The translations under genes and the position numbers were made by a program. 51,623 bases of DNA from Verrucomicrobiota bacterium. GTDB taxonomy: Bacteria > Verrucomicrobiota > Verrucomicrobiia > Chthoniobacterales > UBA10450. Of this stretch, positions 26,005 to 34,222 are shown piece by piece. The number at the start of each line of letters is the position of its first letter. The stretch's first letter is position 1. Below the pieces are notes generated by a model. It had not been told where the DNA came from and made no database searches. It saw only the letters and a program-made list of their open reading frames with translations. The stretch is from the NCBI GenBank assembly GCA_003218135.1, contig QHNQ01000021.1, forward strand, positions 1 to 51,623. The letters are read 5' to 3'.

Positions 26005-27002
26005 TACGTCGCTCCTTTTTGCTGCATCATTCCGAGCAGCCTCGCGTTGAAATCAACAGCCGCATTCTGGCCCAGCCCTTTTAATTTTTCGTCCATTGCG
26101 GCGACCTCGATCAAGCGCGCCATGTCGCGGCCGGGTCTGACTGGGATGGTTACATGCGGCACTTTGAGGCCAAGGATCTCGTAAAATTCCCGGTCCAACC
26201 CGATGCGGTCGACCTCGTCCACTTCTTGCCAGTCCTTCAGTGTGACAACGAGGTCCAGGCGCTTTTCGATTCGAATACTGCCGATCCCGAAAACCTTTGC
26301 TACATCGATAATTCCAATTCCGCGCACTTCCATGTGGTTGCGGGTGAGCTCGGGCGCCGTGGCCATGAGCTCGCGTCCTTCCAGCATGGTAATCCGGCTG
26401 ACGTCATCAGCCACCAGGCTGTAGCCACGTTCGATCAGCCCAAGCACGCACTCGCTTTTCCCGATCCCGCTCGCCCCGCGAATCAAAACGCCGATGCCCA
26501 GAACATCCACCATGCTGCCGAATTCAGTGACCGTTGGCGAAAAATCCATCTCCAAAGCGATCGTGGCGGCATTAATGAACTTCATCGTGATCATAGGCGT
26601 GCGGAACACGGCGATCTTTGCCTCCGCTGTGACCTCCAGCAACTCCGGCGCGAGATGAAAACCGCGCGACATCACCAGACACGGAATCTTGCGCGCGCAT
26701 AACTCCCGAAATCGCTTTACCCGAACGCTCGACAGCAAACTTTTCAGATAAGAATGCTCGGCCGCTCCTAGGACCTGCACCCGTTTCTCGGCGAAATATG
26801 TGTAGAATCCCGAGAGCGCGAGCCCGGGTCGGTTAATGGTTGGCTCGCGAATTTTGCGGTGAAACCCTACACGCGGCCCTTCCAGCTTCATCTGGAGTTT
26901 TTCAGCATGAGAAATGTAAAAGCCTTCAACCGTGACAACGGGAACGCTTTTCTGCTGATCGCTTGTGGATGTGATCGTTTGGGTCCCGCCTTGTTCCGCC
27001 AT
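26004..27002 (-). CDS. hprK: HPr kinase/phosphorylase
   Basis: The 332-residue protein has an N-terminal MurF-like domain (about 20-150) and a C-terminal kinase domain with the P-loop GASGIGKSE (176-184) and the HprK signature EVRGIGIIDV near 240. It phosphorylates HPr on Ser with ATP or pyrophosphate and removes that phosphate with Pi. In many Gram-negatives it lies with ptsH and serves carbon or virulence regulation rather than sugar import. Here it is the first gene of the three-gene unit. Confidence 0.95.
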   Translation of the reverse strand: MAEQGGTQTITSTSDQQKSVPVVTVEGFYISHAEKLQMKLEGPRVGFHRKIREPTINRPGLALSGFYTYFAEKRVQVLGAAEHSYLKSLLSSVRVKRFRELCARKIPCLVMSRGFHLAPELLEVTAEAKIAVFRTPMITMKFINAATIALEMDFSPTVTEFGSMVDVLGIGVLIRGASGIGKSECVLGLIERGYSLVADDVSRITMLEGRELMATAPELTRNHMEVRGIGIIDVAKVFGIGSIRIEKRLDLVVTLKDWQEVDEVDRIGLDREFYEILGLKVPHVTIPVRPGRDMARLIEVAAMDEKLKGLGQNAAVDFNARLLGMMQQKGAT

Positions 27003-27158
27003 TAGACGTAACTTCTAGCGTGAACCTGCGCGATTTCCAATAGGCATCGCGCGCTCACGGCAACTCCCGGCTAATGACCAAGTTGTCGAACTACTGAAAC
27101 GTCGTCCGCACATGCCACTGGTGATGCTCGATGAAGCCAGGCGATTTTGTTTCGTTAC

Positions 27159-28442
27159 TCATTTTTTCTCATCGCCATTTTCTCCAACGTCCTCCACGCT
27201 CAACACCTGCATGCGCTTGCGATAGAGCCGTCCCCAGGCCTGCATCGCTTCGACACTAGGCTGGAAAAGCTTCTGGGCGACTAAAGTCGGCACGAACGCG
27301 CTCAAAATTACCGTGCTCACAAGAATCGTGTATTGCGTCTGATCAATAATGTGATTTTGCAACCCAAAGAGGGCAGAGATCGTTCCGAACGTGAGGCCCG
27401 TGGCCATCAGCAGGGTTGTGTAGCTGGCTTCCTTCATCTTCATGTAGTGTAATCGAGCGAGCGGAAACACGCCCGCAATTTTGGTCACCATCTTCAGGAT
27501 AAGGAATGCGCTAATCACCATGAGGCCAGTCCACAGGGCGGGCAGCGAAACGTACAGACCGGCTTTGATAAAATAGAACGGCGTAAAGACAGCAAAGGCG
27601 ATGCTGCGCAAGCGACGAACCAGCGTTTTGTCGCGAAGAAACACGCCGGCAACAACAAGACCAAGCAGATAGGCTGGCAGAACCGCTTCACTCTTCGCAG
27701 TTGTGGCAAGGCCACCGAGAAAGAAAAGAACGCAAAAAATAAATTTTACTTCAGGCTCGCTCACTTGGGTTGCGCCAAGGCGCGTGATGATTGACTGCGT
27801 CCAGCGCGGCATGAACCACAGAACGATCAACGTCACGCTTACAAACAGCAGCAGCCGGAGATTATAGTTGGCGAACAGTGTCCCGAGTGCGAGCACCGTC
27901 CCGAAGTCGGTGATAAAGCACGCAGCGAGAATCATCTTGCCCATCGCAGTATCGCTGAATCCGCCCTCGATCATCACTGCATACACGACAGCAACAGAGG
28001 TCGTCGACAGAGCAATTCCCGCAATTTGCGCCTGATGTATAGGCCAGCTAAAAATGAATTGCGCAACAAACCAAACGACAGCAAACGGCACAGCAAATGA
28101 GAGCACACCGATCAGAACGCTCACGCGCCAATTGGCTTTGAGCGAAACAGGATCGATTTCTGCACCAGCAAGAAACGTGAGCACGCCGCTGCCTAGTAGT
28201 GCAAGAAAATTGGTCCATTCTGTGGATTGCAATATGTGATGAAGGTGACCGGCACTGGCGTTTGCGCTGGCTATGCCCACCTGCAGAGTGCCGCCTTCGA
28301 AGCCGACTGCGAGATTGCCAACCACTACGCCAACCACGATTTCAATCAGTGCGACTGAAATTCCGGTTCGGATCGAAATCAAACTCGCCAGCAGCGCGAG
28401 TCCCATCCAAACCGCAGCTATAAACCAGATGTTGTCGCGCAT
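27159..28442 (-). CDS. CPA2-type cation/proton antiporter under riboswitch control
   Basis: The 427-residue protein has about 12 hydrophobic helices and the Na_H_Exchanger fold: AGAEIDPVSLKANW near residue 92, ALSTTSVAVVYAVM and ACFITDFGTVLALG (the ND/TD-type ion-site helix), then FYFIKAGLYVSLPALW near 290. No C-terminal TrkA-N domain is present, unlike KefB. The leader carries a fluoride-riboswitch-like fold. The gene is therefore probably turned on by fluoride and may relieve fluoride or acid stress, as reported for other antiporters in fluoride regulons. Ion specificity cannot be read from sequence. The start ATG follows AAGGAG by 4 nt. Confidence 0.88.
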   Translation of the reverse strand: MRDNIWFIAAVWMGLALLASLISIRTGISVALIEIVVGVVVGNLAVGFEGGTLQVGIASANASAGHLHHILQSTEWTNFLALLGSGVLTFLAGAEIDPVSLKANWRVSVLIGVLSFAVPFAVVWFVAQFIFSWPIHQAQIAGIALSTTSVAVVYAVMIEGGFSDTAMGKMILAACFITDFGTVLALGTLFANYNLRLLLFVSVTLIVLWFMPRWTQSIITRLGATQVSEPEVKFIFCVLFFLGGLATTAKSEAVLPAYLLGLVVAGVFLRDKTLVRRLRSIAFAVFTPFYFIKAGLYVSLPALWTGLMVISAFLILKMVTKIAGVFPLARLHYMKMKEASYTTLLMATGLTFGTISALFGLQNHIIDQTQYTILVSTVILSAFVPTLVAQKLFQPSVEAMQAWGRLYRKRMQVLSVEDVGENGDEKK

Positions 28443-28446
28443 AAAA

Positions 28447-28525
28447 ACTCCTTCCGATTGAAAGGAGTCATTAGCTCACGCGGTTTTCTGTCGCCGCCGC
28501 GACAGAAGGCAAACTCCATTGCCTT
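28447..28525 (-). promoter_or_regulatory. Fluoride (crcB-motif) riboswitch with translational expression platform
   Basis: On the minus strand, P1 GGCAA/TTGCC (28523-28519 and 28512-28508) closes a loop containing GGAGT (28517-28513). A 7-bp stem CTGTCGC/GCGACAG follows, then AAACCGC (28486-28480) and GCTAATGACTCC (28475-28464). ACTCC can pair with the loop GGAGT, the pseudoknot of the crcB motif. The same ACTCCTT (28468-28462) can instead pair with AAGGAGT (28453-28447), the ribosome site of the antiporter gene. Ligand-bound pseudoknot would free the ribosome site. Motif recall is from memory of the consensus (GGxxAUGGxxUUxGCC ... AACCGC ... GCUxAUGxCUCC). Confidence 0.82.
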
Positions 28526-28584
28526 GGCAAAGTCTACCGCGGCTCTAGCTTACATCAACCAAAACATTCACCGATTTCCGCTCC

Positions 28585-28623
28585 GATTCTTCCTCATTCG
28601 TCATTCGGATTTCGTCATTCTCA
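28585..28623. repeat. ATTCGTCATT word repeat
   Basis: CATTCGTCATTCGGATTTCG followed by TCATTCTCATC lies directly 3' of lptB. It is the same family as the copies at 35757-35880. Confidence 0.6.
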
Positions 28624-29409
28624 TCACATCTTGAAGCGTTCGCCCAGGTAAAGCTGACGGCTGATGGGATCGTTGATAAGGAAGTCTTTTGTGCCTTCGC
28701 TCTCGACGCGGCCATCGTAAATCAAATAGGCGCGGTCCACGATGGAGAGAGTCTCACGCACGTTGTGGTCGGTAATCATGATTGCGAGCCCCGATTTGCG
28801 CAGGTTGACGATGATTTGTTGCACGTCGTATACGGCAATGGGATCAACGCCGCTGAATGGTTCGTCGAGCATCAAGAGCTTCGGTTGTGTCACGAGCGAC
28901 CGGGCAATGGTCAAGCGTCGTTTCTCCCCGCCGCTCAACGTTAGCGCTGTATTTTTCGCGATCCGTTCAATGCCAAACTGGTGGAGTAACTGATCGCAGC
29001 GGTTCCGCCGCTCTGTCTTGCTCAGCGGAAGCGTTTCTAAAATGGCCAGGATATTTTGTTCCACCGTCATCTTTCGAAAAATTGATTCCTCCTGCGGCAA
29101 ATAACCCATGCCGAGCCGCGCCCGCTTGTACATCGGGAAATCGGTCACATCGGTGTCGCAAAAAATCACGTGACCGCTGTTTGGCCTGACCAGGCCGACG
29201 ATCATGTAAAAGCTGGTTGTTTTGCCGGCGCCGTTCGGCCCAAGCAAGCCCACGATTTCACCTGCGCGAACATGCATGTCGATCCCATCCACCACTGCGC
29301 GACCGCCATAGATCTTGACCAATTGATCAGTCGTAAGAACCATTTCCTCTTTCGTCGCTGCCGGCGAAGGGATCTTACGAGCGGAAATGGGCGCAGCTTG
29401 ACTGATCAT
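28624..29409 (-). CDS. lptB: LPS export ABC transporter ATP-binding protein
   Basis: The 261-residue ATPase has Walker A GPNGAGKTT, GYLPQEESIFRKMTVEQN in the Q-loop region, signature LSGGEKRR and Walker B LLMLDEPF. GYLPQE and FSGVDPIAVYDVQ are LptB type. It powers extraction of LPS by LptFG at the inner membrane; lptF and lptG are not in the window. The first 22 residues are an atypical extension, and Met23 (29343), preceded by GAGG, could be the true start. The ATG overlaps the TGA of lptA (ATGA). Confidence 0.95.
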   Translation of the reverse strand: MISQAAPISARKIPSPAATKEEMVLTTDQLVKIYGGRAVVDGIDMHVRAGEIVGLLGPNGAGKTTSFYMIVGLVRPNSGHVIFCDTDVTDFPMYKRARLGMGYLPQEESIFRKMTVEQNILAILETLPLSKTERRNRCDQLLHQFGIERIAKNTALTLSGGEKRRLTIARSLVTQPKLLMLDEPFSGVDPIAVYDVQQIIVNLRKSGLAIMITDHNVRETLSIVDRAYLIYDGRVESEGTKDFLINDPISRQLYLGERFKM

Positions 29410-30119
29410 GGTTTTGGAAGAGCCGCAGCGGGCGGTGTCTGGGCAGGTGATGTCTGGGCAGGTGAAGTCTGAGCAGGAGTCGCTGTGGCTTTCTTTTGTT
29501 CGCCTGCTTGCTGACGGATCTCTGTCCGGCTCGGGCCATGCGTTGTCAGTTGACTGTTCTGGTTAATAACCATGACCGTATCAGGGCTCGTTGCCACATG
29601 CATGTTCAATCCTTCCTGCACACGCGGCGTTCCTCGTAGTTCAACGTCTCCAGTTGCCGCTATATAAGTTGCTTTATCCGCTCGGCCAATGGCGAGCGTT
29701 GGCGGTCCGCCACTCGGATTAGGGCGTTCGCGTACCAGGCCAACGTTTCCTTCGGCAATGGCTTTCTCGAGGCTTTGATTTTGTCCCTTCGTAATGAACA
29801 CGGTCAATTTGTCCGACTGAAGATTGAAACGCGGATCGACTACCTTCACCCGGCTGCTAAAGATGCCTATGTTCTTGGTCGAATCAAAAAACGCCTCGTC
29901 CGCATAAATTTCCGTGGTTGTCGGTTCGTTGGATTGCAACCCTGTGCCAAACAAATTTGCGGTCGGCGATTTATCTTGCTTCTCGCTCGCTGCCTTCTTC
30001 GCTTTCTTCTCCGGCGCGGTGGCGGAAGTCTTCGGAGCAGTTGCAGCGGGGATCTGGCCTTGCAAGCGCCCTGCCGCGCTGATGGTAACAAAAAGCATCA
30101 ACATCAGCAGCTTTTTCAT
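29406..30119 (-). CDS. lptA: LptA/OstA-type periplasmic LPS transport protein
   Basis: The 237-residue protein has a signal peptide (1-22) and a low-complexity Ala/Lys/Pro linker (about 23-55). An OstA-like beta-jellyroll follows (about 62-180), with IYADEAFFDSTKNIGIFSSRVKVVD-type strands, DKLTVF and AIAEGNV. The C-terminal tail repeats TSPAQ three times. LptA forms the periplasmic bridge for LPS. Both ends overlap neighbours by ATGA junctions, fixing it in the kdsA-lptC-lptA-lptB unit. Longer than E. coli LptA (185) because of linker and tail. Confidence 0.85.
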   Translation of the reverse strand: MKKLLMLMLFVTISAAGRLQGQIPAATAPKTSATAPEKKAKKAASEKQDKSPTANLFGTGLQSNEPTTTEIYADEAFFDSTKNIGIFSSRVKVVDPRFNLQSDKLTVFITKGQNQSLEKAIAEGNVGLVRERPNPSGGPPTLAIGRADKATYIAATGDVELRGTPRVQEGLNMHVATSPDTVMVINQNSQLTTHGPSRTEIRQQAGEQKKATATPAQTSPAQTSPAQTPPAAALPKP

Positions 30120-30682
30120 TCCTTCTCGTCAGGCTTGGCTGTCAGGTGTGATTTGCTACTGATCACCATTTTTACATTTCCGATTAATCGCCCGGTCCTC
30201 GTGTTTGTATCGAACTGCACCGAATCGCCAACGATGTTAAAATCTGCGCGCTGAATTGTTGTGCGCTCCTGCGAACTAAGGATTCGGGTCTTCAAATCAA
30301 GCACCGAGGTGGGCATGTCAACCTGCAGATCCGGCTGATTGTCGGGAGTGTAGGTCGTAATTTTAAGCTGCTGAAAACCAATGTGCTCCTGATCAATCCG
30401 GTGTGCGGTTCCTGCTTCGAATCGTCCACGCAAATGGCCTTCGGCATCGAAATCTGGAAACACAAGGCCTTTGGCTTCATGGCCAATAGGTAATGGGATG
30501 TTTGTAAGGCCTTGTTCGCCGGGTGATGCGGTCGGGGTCGCGGCGCCGCCGCGACCTTTTTTCTTGTGACCTTTTGACTGTCCGGCTACGTAAGGCGCCG
30601 ATATCAAAACGCACAGCGCGACTGACAATAGCCAAACGAGCCAGCCCCAATGTATGGAGTGGCTGCTACGAAACGGCAGCAT
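30116..30682 (-). CDS. lptC: LptC-like LPS export protein
   Basis: The 188-residue protein has one N-terminal hydrophobic segment (about 12-34) and a basic Gly/Lys linker, then an LptC/OstA-type beta domain (about 65-180) with LVFPDFDAEGHLRGRFE and the repeated strand-turn pattern ending RTGRLIGNVKMVI. Position between kdsA and lptA fits LptC, the bitopic membrane partner of LptB2FG. Sequence similarity to E. coli LptC is low, so the name rests on fold pattern and context. The start overlaps kdsA by 17 bp and the TGA overlaps lptA's ATG. Confidence 0.75.
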   Translation of the reverse strand: MLPFRSSHSIHWGWLVWLLSVALCVLISAPYVAGQSKGHKKKGRGGAATPTASPGEQGLTNIPLPIGHEAKGLVFPDFDAEGHLRGRFEAGTAHRIDQEHIGFQQLKITTYTPDNQPDLQVDMPTSVLDLKTRILSSQERTTIQRADFNIVGDSVQFDTNTRTGRLIGNVKMVISSKSHLTAKPDEKE

Positions 30683-31484
30683 GAATAGCCTTTAACATGC
30701 GCAAGTGCTTGGGCAAAGCCTTCAGCGGAATCTGATTCGGCCCGTCGGACAAAGCCCGCGCCGGATTTTCATGCACCTCCATAAAAATTCCGTCGCAACC
30801 TGTTGCCATTGCTGCCCTGGCTAATGCCGGCGCGAGAACGCCGTCACCTGAGGTTGAGTCCCCTGCTCCGCCTGGCCGCTGCACAGAGTGTGTCGCATCG
30901 AAGATCACGCGATATCCGGCTTCGCGCATCCAATAGAGCGAGCGCATGTCAGCGACAAGATTATTATAGCCAAACGTGGTGCCGCGCTCAGTGAAACAAA
31001 ATTGTGCGTTACCAAAGGCGATCAGTTTTTCGGCAATATTTCGCACATCCCACGGGGCCAGGAACTGGCCTTTTTTCACATTTATTGCGCGCCCCGTTTC
31101 CGCAGCGGCGCGCAGCAGATCGGTTTGGCGGCAGAGAAACGCTGGGATTTGTAGCATATCGATTTTTTTGCCGGCAATCTTCGCTTCAGCAGGCGAATGA
31201 ACGTCTGTCGTCACTGGTATTTTTAAGTCGTATCCAATCGCAGCAAGAATCTGGCAGCCTTCTTCTACGCCCATCCCGCGAAACGAACGTACTGAAGTCC
31301 GGTTCGCCTTGTCGTACGAAGCCTTGAAAATAAAATCAACATCCTCAACAGAACAGATTTCAGCGATCTTCTTTGCCATCCGCCAGACAAACTTCTCCGA
31401 CTCAATGACACATGGTCCGAGAACAAACGCCGGACGTCTGCTGCCGATCATGACTTTACCCACGCGCAATGGCTTTGGTTTCAC
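30666..31484 (-). CDS. kdsA: 3-deoxy-8-phosphooctulonate synthase (KDO-8-P synthase)
   Basis: The 272-residue protein shows the KdsA pattern: VLGPCVIES, FKASYDKANRTS, TDVHSPAEA, the PAFLCRQTDLL loop, KKGQFLAPWD, and FDATHSVQRPGG. It condenses PEP with arabinose 5-phosphate to give KDO-8-P for the LPS inner core, in the cytoplasm. A Cys is absent at the usual metal position in the N-terminal part where Asn (KANRTS) is found, which suggests the metal-independent class. It heads the Lpt gene run. Confidence 0.96.
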   Translation of the reverse strand: MKPKPLRVGKVMIGSRRPAFVLGPCVIESEKFVWRMAKKIAEICSVEDVDFIFKASYDKANRTSVRSFRGMGVEEGCQILAAIGYDLKIPVTTDVHSPAEAKIAGKKIDMLQIPAFLCRQTDLLRAAAETGRAINVKKGQFLAPWDVRNIAEKLIAFGNAQFCFTERGTTFGYNNLVADMRSLYWMREAGYRVIFDATHSVQRPGGAGDSTSGDGVLAPALARAAMATGCDGIFMEVHENPARALSDGPNQIPLKALPKHLRMLKAIHAAVS

Positions 31485-31519
31485 AATAAGGGTCTAAGGA
31501 AAGCCGGAACGTACCAAAT

Positions 31520-32107
31520 TTAAAGGGTTGGCCCCCGCTTTGCTGTGTTCCATCGCAATTTTCTCCTCGCAAAATCGAAAATGGCAAACGGTGCGTATAG
31601 TACGAGAAAAAAGAGCAGCGCCACTCCATGCATTTGTAAAAGGTACAACGGGCGCGAATCGGAGAGAAAACTTAAAATCGAAAACGCCTCTGGCTTGTGC
31701 AGCAGAAATCCGTAATTGAAACCAGTCAGCCCGTCCACAACGAACGTGACCACAAAATAAAACTCCGACCATAACCATACCCGCACAATCGATATCGGAT
31801 ATGGTCGGTATCCACGGGTCAACATCAGGAAAACAACGCCCACGATGATGCCGCAATGCGAGGTGAAAAAACTGATAAACCGCCAATCGGGGAACCCAAA
31901 GCGCAGATTCGGCGTGAGCACGGCCTGCAAGGTGCCACCAATTCCCCAGAAGTATGCGACCTCGAACCACCGCTGGCTACCCGTCCACATTGGCTGCGAT
32001 TTTGTGCGTCGCACGATCCCAGCAAGCACAAACGGCAGCACGATTGTGAGTAAAATTACCGTGAGATGCGGCAAACCGTACGGCTGAAACTCAGGGGCAT
32101 CGTTCAT
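31520..32107 (-). CDS. TIGR02206-family integral membrane protein
   Basis: From the ATG at 32107 this is a 195-residue protein with six hydrophobic helices. The start YGLPHLTVI, the HCGIIVGVVFL helix with a buried His, and TGFNYGFLLHKP are typical of the TIGR02206 / YwaF family, whose function is not known. Twenty upstream in-frame codons come from a low-complexity region and were left out. It ends 35 bp before kdsA begins on the same strand, so it may be cotranscribed with kdsA and the lpt genes. Confidence 0.82.
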   Translation of the reverse strand: MNDAPEFQPYGLPHLTVILLTIVLPFVLAGIVRRTKSQPMWTGSQRWFEVAYFWGIGGTLQAVLTPNLRFGFPDWRFISFFTSHCGIIVGVVFLMLTRGYRPYPISIVRVWLWSEFYFVVTFVVDGLTGFNYGFLLHKPEAFSILSFLSDSRPLYLLQMHGVALLFFLVLYAPFAIFDFARRKLRWNTAKRGPTL

Positions 32108-32245
32108 GTAGTCACACAGAAATTCCAAAATCCAAGCTCCAACATCCAGACAAATCCGAGGTTGCAATCTTTGAGGAGTGACGGCTTCGCAGCGGTCAAC
32201 ATTGCAATCGACGGCTGCCCAAGCCGTCGTTCCTGGGAGCTTCCG

Positions 32246-33073
32246 CTATCGAATCACCCAGAGATTGCACGGGATTACATCGGTAATCCAAGCGATGTTG
32301 CTCGGAAACGGTCGATTGGCTTCACCGTTTTTCTGCAACGGCACTACAAGCAAATCGGCCTCCACCGATTGGACGAAATCCGAGGCGACTAACCCCGTAT
32401 TGCCCCTGACGCAGCGGACTTCGACCGGGACTTCGGTCGTACCGGCGGATAAAACGAAGCGTTCCAAAGTCTCTTCCTCCTCATCATGCACGCTGCGCTT
32501 TTCGGCTGTGCCGGCGCCTGCGCTGATCGACGCGCGCGCCTCATCAAACGCAGTGATGATGCGAATCACGTAAAGCCGTTCGCAGTCTTCGGCCGCGGCG
32601 AGCGGAAGCGTTCGCTTCAAAGCGTCCAATCCATGGTTGGAATAATCGGCAACGAAAACGATCCGGCGCAGCGGCTTGGGTTTCGCCGCCGGTTTGGTAA
32701 AGAGCACAACAGAACATGCCGCTTCTCGCACAAGGCGGCGCGCGACATTGCCGAGAAATGGATGCAACACCACCTCCTTCTCCAATGCACCGGCGACGAT
32801 CACGTCGATCTGCTCACGAGCGAGCGTGCGCAAAATAGCGTCGGCAGGGTCTCCCTGTTCATAATGAACCATTGAATCAGGCGGGAGATGTAGCTCGGTG
32901 AGCACATTGCGGAACTTGTTTGCCGTTTCTTCATTTCTTTCGCCCACGTAGATCAGATGAAGATCCGCTGGAAAACGTTCCCTGATCCGCTTCGCCTCGG
33001 CAAGAACATCCCTGAATCGTGGCGAAAATGTCGTCGCCACGGCAATGATTTTATATGGCGATGGCTCAGCCAT
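32246..33073 (-). CDS. Tandem universal stress protein
   Basis: From ATG 33073 this is a 275-residue protein of two Usp domains. The first (about 5-130) has IIAVATTFSPRF, IDVIVAGALEKEVV and NVARRLVREAACSVVLF. The second (about 138-275) starts RRIVFVADYSNHGLDAL and ends ADLLVVPLQ...IAWITDVIPCNLWVIR. The ATP-binding G-x(2)-G-x(9)-G(S/T) element is incomplete in both domains, so nucleotide binding is doubtful. An upstream in-frame ATG at 33160 would add 29 residues. Divergent from coaD. Confidence 0.8.
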   Translation of the reverse strand: MAEPSPYKIIAVATTFSPRFRDVLAEAKRIRERFPADLHLIYVGERNEETANKFRNVLTELHLPPDSMVHYEQGDPADAILRTLAREQIDVIVAGALEKEVVLHPFLGNVARRLVREAACSVVLFTKPAAKPKPLRRIVFVADYSNHGLDALKRTLPLAAAEDCERLYVIRIITAFDEARASISAGAGTAEKRSVHDEEEETLERFVLSAGTTEVPVEVRCVRGNTGLVASDFVQSVEADLLVVPLQKNGEANRPFPSNIAWITDVIPCNLWVIR

Positions 33074-33188
33074 GGATTGAAGTGAACTGTCGCGCTCCAG
33101 GAAAATTCGGCAACATAGAGATCGCGCGGCCGGGGCACGGCTCACCAATCCGCTTTTCATTTTAGAATTTCTCTGCGAATTTTCGCCT

Positions 33189-33668
33189 ATGCGACGCGCG
33201 ATCTATCCAGGCAGCTTTGACCCTGTGACGAACGGTCACCTGGATGTGATTGAGCGTGCCCGAAAACTTTTCGATGAAGTCATTGTCGCTGTCGCGCACA
33301 ATGATGAGAAGCAACCGCTTTTCTCCTTAGAAGAACGGCTCGATTTGCTGCGAGAGACCGCCGGCAGAATCGCCAATGTACGAATCGCTGAGTTCGAGGG
33401 TTTACTGGTCGACTTCGCGAAGGCACAAAACGCAGGCGCCGTAATCCGCGGTCTACGCGCGGTCTCGGATTTTGAGTTCGAATTTCAAATGGCGTTGATG
33501 AACCGGAAACTGGATGCCGCGGTGGAAACGATTTTCTTAATGCCGAAGGAGGAATACACATATCTGAGTTCTCGAATCGTAAAAGAAATTGCCCGCCTGG
33601 GCGGCGATATCTCGAGTTTTGTACCGGCTTGTGTGGCCAAAGCGTTGAATAGGCAATTTGCGCAATAA
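33189..33668 (+). CDS. coaD: Phosphopantetheine adenylyltransferase
   Basis: The 159-residue protein is standard length. YPGSFDPVTNGHLDVIERA holds the T/HxGH nucleotide-transfer motif, RGLRAVSDFEFEFQMALMNRKL lines the active site, and YLSSRIVKEIARLGGD is the ISSTxVKE motif. It adenylates 4'-phosphopantetheine, the fourth step of CoA synthesis. moaC follows 6 bp downstream of its stop. Confidence 0.97.
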   Translation: MRRAIYPGSFDPVTNGHLDVIERARKLFDEVIVAVAHNDEKQPLFSLEERLDLLRETAGRIANVRIAEFEGLLVDFAKAQNAGAVIRGLRAVSDFEFEFQMALMNRKLDAAVETIFLMPKEEYTYLSSRIVKEIARLGGDISSFVPACVAKALNRQFAQ

Positions 33669-33674
33669 ACAAAA

Positions 33675-34148
33675 ATGAAACGGTTCACGCACATTTCTCG
33701 CGATGGTCGCGCGCAGATGGTGGATGTCTCGGCCAAACCGACAACCAAGCGGAGAGCTATTGCCATTGGCACGATTCGGCTCCAACGCAAGACCCTCGAT
33801 TTGATCGCAAAAGATCAAATCGCAAAGGGGAACGTCTTCGCGACTGCTCGGCTTGCCGGGATCCAGGCCGCGAAGCAAACAGCGCACCTCATTCCGTTGT
33901 GCCACACTTTGCCGCTGGCAGAGGTTAGAATCGATATTGCTATTTCGAAGGACGGCGCAGACGTGAAGTGCACTGCGCAGACGATTGCGCAGACGGGTGT
34001 GGAAATGGAAACGCTTATTGGTGTCACCGTCTCGTTGCTCACGATTTACGACATGTGTAAAGCCGTGGATAAGCGCATGGTCATCAGCGACGTGCACTTG
34101 ATTCAAAAGACGAAACTGCCTGCTCCGGTACAGAAAACAGTGGAGTAA
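33675..34148 (+). CDS. moaC: Cyclic pyranopterin monophosphate synthase
   Basis: The 157-residue protein has MVDVSAKPTTKRRA, GNVFATARLAGIQAAKQTAHLIPLCHTLPL (with the essential Lys and His) and TGVEMETLIGVTVSLLTIYDMCKAVDK. It converts the MoaA product to cPMP in molybdopterin biosynthesis. moaA, moaD and moaE are not present in this window. The TAA stop lies in a repeat of GGAGT(A/G)TG words. Confidence 0.97.
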   Translation: MKRFTHISRDGRAQMVDVSAKPTTKRRAIAIGTIRLQRKTLDLIAKDQIAKGNVFATARLAGIQAAKQTAHLIPLCHTLPLAEVRIDIAISKDGADVKCTAQTIAQTGVEMETLIGVTVSLLTIYDMCKAVDKRMVISDVHLIQKTKLPAPVQKTVE

Positions 34149-34222
34149 TGGAGTGGTGAAGTGATGGAGTAATGAAAAACAAACAGCGCTCTAACACTCG
34201 AGCACTCCAGCACTCCAATCAG
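34137..34222. repeat. GGAGTGnTG / CACTCCAG word repeat spanning the moaC-mogA junction
   Basis: AGTGGAGTAATGGAGTGGTG on the left and CACTCGAGCACTCCAGCACT on the right are imperfect inverted arms. They cover the stop codon of moaC and the first 17 codons of the MogA-type gene. Confidence 0.65.

Noticed and set aside
28486-28507. TTCTGTCGC hairpin read as a rho-independent terminator
   Set aside because: No T-run follows on either strand, and it fits as the side stem of the riboswitch aptamer.
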